Of a stretch of 36,671 nt of DNA, positions 33,631 to 36,671 are shown piece by piece (the first letter of the stretch is position 1; every line of letters starts with the position of its first letter). The stretch spans positions 1-36,671 of the forward strand of contig DEAT01000068.1 in the NCBI GenBank assembly GCA_002348265.1, given 5' to 3'. The translations under genes and the position numbers were made by a program. Under the pieces are notes generated by a model. The model made no database searches, had not been told where the DNA came from, and worked only from the letters and a program-made list of their open reading frames with translations. This stretch comes from Gemmatimonadales bacterium UBA2975. Lineage in GTDB: Bacteria > Gemmatimonadota > Gemmatimonadetes > Longimicrobiales > Gaopeijiaceae.

Positions 33631-35671
33631 GAGGGTAGCTCTTAGGGATCTTATTGATCGTCTGGATGGCGTGCCGGTAGTCCACTTGGACGACGTCGGT
33701 ATACCACTTAATGGTGGGATAGCGTGGCTGATTTTCGAGTTCGACTAACTGCAACGCTTTCTCTCGGGACAGCATCCCTTCTCGAATTTGGTTGCTGCGA
33801 AAAGTGTCATGTTCCGAGAATCCACCAACGGTGTAGTAGATGTAGTTGTAGAACGCGGCCGTGCCATCTCCAATTCTCCAAGTTGTATCCGTATCGATGG
33901 CTCTTTCCCATTGGTATTCTTCGAAAAGAAGGGTATCAATCTCTTCCTCGTCCCATCGATAGTAGTCGAAGAGGTGATGGTAGTGGCTGTGACGCTTGAG
34001 CATTCGGACAAAGAATGAGCCCGTCGTATCCAGGAGCGACCCGTTGAGATAGCCCGGATTAGCGAGAACAGCTCCGGCCACTCCCCTTAACAGTCGAATT
34101 TGGCGGCCTGCTGATAGTGTGTAGATCCGTTTTTTTTCGAAATCAGGAGCAACTCCCATATAACCGACCTTGAAGTCGGTATTCTCCATCGGGTTGATGC
34201 CCCAAAGATTTAGGTTGATACCGGTTTGTTGTTTGACCTGATCAACGTAGTAGTAGAAGTACTTGTCCCCGGCCATAAAGAGTGGGATCATGCCGAGGTG
34301 AGGCCGTCGTAGCCACGCATTAATGTTCTTGCGGATGTTTGAACGTTTCCAACGGATATCGGCAGCGACAATTATGTTCTCTACACCGAGCTTACCACAG
34401 ACGCGGGCGATGTTACGCCGTCCCAAGTCTGTCACCATTCCCCAATCGTACGTGAATGCGATCGGGTTCAATCCGAGCTTGTTCTTGATGAGATGCAGGG
34501 CATAAGTGCTATCCCGCCCACCACTGAAAGGGACTATACAGTCTGGCTGACCGTCCTTCCGGCGATATGGCTCTATGACAGCTAGTAGGTTGTCCAGGGG
34601 CTTGGGTTGATTCTTTATTTTGTAGTTGTTGCAGTAGTTGCAAACCCCTAAATCATCGAAGCTGATGAACGGAAACGTTTCCGGAAGTACGCACCGGGAG
34701 CACCTCTTCAATTCAGCAATAAGTTCGGGATGATACTCTAAGAGCGCCTTATTCTCAGCCGCCTCTGGGGCCTTTGAGATCAGCGCTGTATCCTGCACCA
34801 ACTCGATCTGATCGCACTCGCTCTCGATGGGCGTGACATTTATTCTGCAGCGGTCTTGCTTTTCCGGGTGTTTTTGAGACCGGCCGGCAGCTAGAGCGGT
34901 GTCGAACTCGAAAGGCTCAAGCGCAAATGTGTCTAGTCGTGCTACTATCCCGCTCCACGCTCTCACCTGTCTTAACGAAAAACGTGTGTCGTTCAGGCCC
35001 ATCTTTTCAGACACGAATGCTAGCGGGTGTTTCTCCGAAGCAAACAGCAGGATGTTCTCGTGGTCTGTTAGCGTATATAGCGACCCGTTGTTCGTGGCTA
35101 GCAGTAATGCATCGACATCATCAAAAAGCATTGCTGTTGCCACTGTTCCTCTAACGTCTTGCTCTGCTCGAGCCATCGCACCAGTCAAGGGCCAGCCCTC
35201 ACGCATGTACTTCCGTATCAAGGAGACGAGGACTTCGGTATCGATCTGGTAAGTACGGTCCAGTTCAGGGTTATCGCCCCACAATTCCACATCATTGACG
35301 ACGATACCATTATGAATGGCAACGATCCCATCTTTGATAACCGGTTGGTTGTTTTCGTCGTTGAGCTGTGATCCGTTTGTTACTAGTCGGGAATGACCTA
35401 GTGCTGTGAATGTTTTGTTGCTCCCTCCCTCAAATTTGTTGAGCGTTTCGCTAACGCAGCGCTCAAGCCTTTTGTCGTCTAGTAGCTCGCCGATAGGGAT
35501 TGCGCCCTTGAATACGGTGATAGTACTGTCACCGTCGCTGCGCACAGCTAGTCCGGAAGAGTCTCGGCCCCTGGATTGTGAACGGTTGCCTAGGGTCTCT
35601 AAGGAACGACTCAGAAAGGTCCCATTGTAGGGGGCATGGCGTCGGGCGACCAATCCGAAGATTCCGCACAT
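33623..35671 (-). CDS. Fused class II glutaminase and WbpG-type N-acetyl sugar amidotransferase
   Basis: The 682-residue product joins two enzymes. Residues 1 to about 260 form a GlmS-type Ntn glutaminase. It starts MCGIFGLV, with nucleophile Cys2 exposed after Met removal, followed by SRGRDSSGLAV (33-43), GHSRLVTNG (92-100), HNGIVVN (120-126) and DTEVLVSLI. A linker leads to a WbpG-like half with paired cysteines (C324, C327, C344, C347 in RCSRC and GVCNYC) and the PP-loop FSGGRDST (382-389). Ammonia released by the first half would reach an adenylated sugar N-acetyl group in the second. The frame is open upstream to 35728, but the Cys2 requirement fixes the ATG at 35671. The gene sits between a sugar transferase and two glycosyltransferases on the minus strand. 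Confidence 0.88.
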   Translation of the reverse strand: MCGIFGLVARRHAPYNGTFLSRSLETLGNRSQSRGRDSSGLAVRSDGDSTITVFKGAIPIGELLDDKRLERCVSETLNKFEGGSNKTFTALGHSRLVTNGSQLNDENNQPVIKDGIVAIHNGIVVNDVELWGDNPELDRTYQIDTEVLVSLIRKYMREGWPLTGAMARAEQDVRGTVATAMLFDDVDALLLATNNGSLYTLTDHENILLFASEKHPLAFVSEKMGLNDTRFSLRQVRAWSGIVARLDTFALEPFEFDTALAAGRSQKHPEKQDRCRINVTPIESECDQIELVQDTALISKAPEAAENKALLEYHPELIAELKRCSRCVLPETFPFISFDDLGVCNYCNNYKIKNQPKPLDNLLAVIEPYRRKDGQPDCIVPFSGGRDSTYALHLIKNKLGLNPIAFTYDWGMVTDLGRRNIARVCGKLGVENIIVAADIRWKRSNIRKNINAWLRRPHLGMIPLFMAGDKYFYYYVDQVKQQTGINLNLWGINPMENTDFKVGYMGVAPDFEKKRIYTLSAGRQIRLLRGVAGAVLANPGYLNGSLLDTTGSFFVRMLKRHSHYHHLFDYYRWDEEEIDTLLFEEYQWERAIDTDTTWRIGDGTAAFYNYIYYTVGGFSEHDTFRSNQIREGMLSREKALQLVELENQPRYPTIKWYTDVVQVDYRHAIQTINKIPKSYPRG

Positions 35672-35679
35672 AGTCTTTG

Positions 35680-36671
35680 TTACTTGCTCCGCACGCCACG
35701 GAAGACGATGTCGTTGATCGTCGCCCAAAAGTAGCGCAAATCGGTGAGAACAGGTTCTTTAACGTAGGCTTCGAGGTAGTCTACTTCGACCGCGACGATC
35801 TGGTCGAAACCACTTGTTTCTTCGTCAAACAAGGGTGGGATTAGCCCTGGCTTAACTTTCGTATACATATCTACGAAGTCCTCGGTATATAGACTTAGGA
35901 AGTGGGGGCTAGTTGCTCTGATACCAACAAGCTTTATGTCTCCACGAAGCCAGTCGAAGATTTGAGGTAATTCATCTAGCCAGTAACGCCTCAAATAGCG
36001 GCCATACTCAGTAAGGCGGAAGTCGTCTTTAAACTTTCCTGTACTGGCAAGCCCGTTGTCTTCGAATATCTGCTTCTGCAGGAATTCACTGAACGGATAC
36101 ATGGACCGAATTTTGTGTGTTCGAACGAGCTCTCCATCCAAGCCGACCTTGGTGAGGCCGACCACCGGGTAATATGACGGTTTTCGGTTCTCTATGGGTT
36201 GTGCGATGCGCTTTGCCACAACTAATCTGCCGAGTTCGGTCTTTTGTTCGGCAATAACGGTCAGGCCACAGTACGAAAGACGGCCCCATACCTCCGCCCG
36301 AGAGAGATTGCGATTCCAGCCACCACTGACGAGAAAGTATAGTTTGTTGAGTATTGGGATTTTTGGGAGGGCTCGATACCAAACGAAGTGAATTAGGAAC
36401 GCTGCATTCGAGATTCCTCCCCAACGCAGTTCGAGACGCTCTCTGACTTCCTTGAGAGACTCATATCGACACACGAAGTGTCCCCCCATTCTCAGGCGAT
36501 CTGCATGGGCGATCAGGAATCTATTGATTCGGCGTAGATCGTTGATGCGAACTGAGCACACTAGGAGCCTCGCCACCGGCTCTCCCACGGAGTGGGGCGC
36601 GTAGTTGGTGCGGTCGTTGAGCAGCAAGGTAGACAGGTCTTCTGAGAAATCAGGAACTGTCGATTGGATCG
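35680..36671 (-). CDS. Sugar transferase with atypical N-terminal domain (5' end beyond window)
   Basis: The frame is open to the right edge, so the true start lies outside; about 330 residues are visible. The C-terminal half carries a modified bacterial sugar transferase core: HKIRSMYPFSEFLQ where KFRTM is usual, FRLTEYGRYLRRYWLDELPQ with the catalytic Asp-Glu pair, and GDIKLVGIRATSPHFLSLY, then VKPGLIPP. The N-terminal half has VRINDLRRINRFLI and AEVWGRLSYCGLTVIAEQ, resembling a degenerate methyltransferase-like fold. The usual KRxFD re-entrant helix is not visible. I recall similar layouts in Bacteroidetes. The likely role is priming of undecaprenyl phosphate, but that is less certain than for the enzyme at 7249-7941. 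The fused amidotransferase starts eight bases downstream. Confidence 0.75.
   Translation of the reverse strand, partial: IQSTVPDFSEDLSTLLLNDRTNYAPHSVGEPVARLLVCSVRINDLRRINRFLIAHADRLRMGGHFVCRYESLKEVRERLELRWGGISNAAFLIHFVWYRALPKIPILNKLYFLVSGGWNRNLSRAEVWGRLSYCGLTVIAEQKTELGRLVVAKRIAQPIENRKPSYYPVVGLTKVGLDGELVRTHKIRSMYPFSEFLQKQIFEDNGLASTGKFKDDFRLTEYGRYLRRYWLDELPQIFDWLRGDIKLVGIRATSPHFLSLYTEDFVDMYTKVKPGLIPPLFDEETSGFDQIVAVEVDYLEAYVKEPVLTDLRYFWATINDIVFRGVRSK

Noticed and set aside
35672..35728. N-terminal 19-residue extension of the fused amidotransferase
   Set aside because: A class II glutaminase needs Cys directly after the initiator Met, which only the ATG at 35671 provides.

Overview
The window comes from a Gram-negative bacterium of moderate GC content. 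It has Wzi-type outer-membrane proteins, Wzx/Wzy-type polysaccharide genes, a bifunctional Rel and a long SecA with a charged insertion near its N-terminus. The SecA and UvrB style would suit Gemmatimonadota or a neighbouring FCB-type phylum. That placement is inferred from remembered sequence features and is low confidence. Genes are tightly packed, and many start with TTG or GTG. I see no tRNA, rRNA, CRISPR array, insertion sequence or convincing rho-independent terminator.

Left block (1-10760): envelope polysaccharide genes in mixed orientation. A truncated O-antigen ligase/polymerase and a Wzi-like protein form one minus-strand unit. A second Wzi-like gene diverges from it and runs tail to tail into a Wzx flippase. 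Then follow a GT4 glycosyltransferase, an initiating sugar-phosphate transferase, a second GT4 enzyme on the other strand, and a third Wzi-like gene.

Centre (10761-18672): a housekeeping island of secA (+), uvrB (-) and the ppGpp synthetase/hydrolase rel (-). All three look complete.

Right block (18870-31298, plus strand): a membrane-anchored FlaA1/WbpM-type dehydratase, then a closely packed run of wlbA/wbpB, wlbB/wbpD, a Wzx, a Wzy candidate, a wbpI-type epimerase, a WbuB-like glycosyltransferase, a methyltransferase, wbpG, hisH and hisF. This resembles the Pseudomonas aeruginosa O5 route to a 2,3-diacetamido-mannuronic acid carrying an acetamidino group. The first dehydrogenase (WbpA) and the aminotransferase (WbpE) are not in the window.

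Right end (31340-36671, minus strand): a second unit of a sugar transferase (its 5' end lies beyond the window), an unusual fused amidotransferase and two GT4 glycosyltransferases. The fused protein joins a GlmS-type class II glutaminase domain to a WbpG-type ATP-pyrophosphatase. It therefore looks like a one-chain counterpart of the three-gene WbpG-HisH-HisF system encoded convergently just to its left. This pairing of two amidation designs in one locus is the most distinctive thing here.

Together the genes suggest at least two surface glycans: two initiating transferases, two flippases, two polymerase/ligase-type proteins and three Wzi-like outer-membrane proteins.
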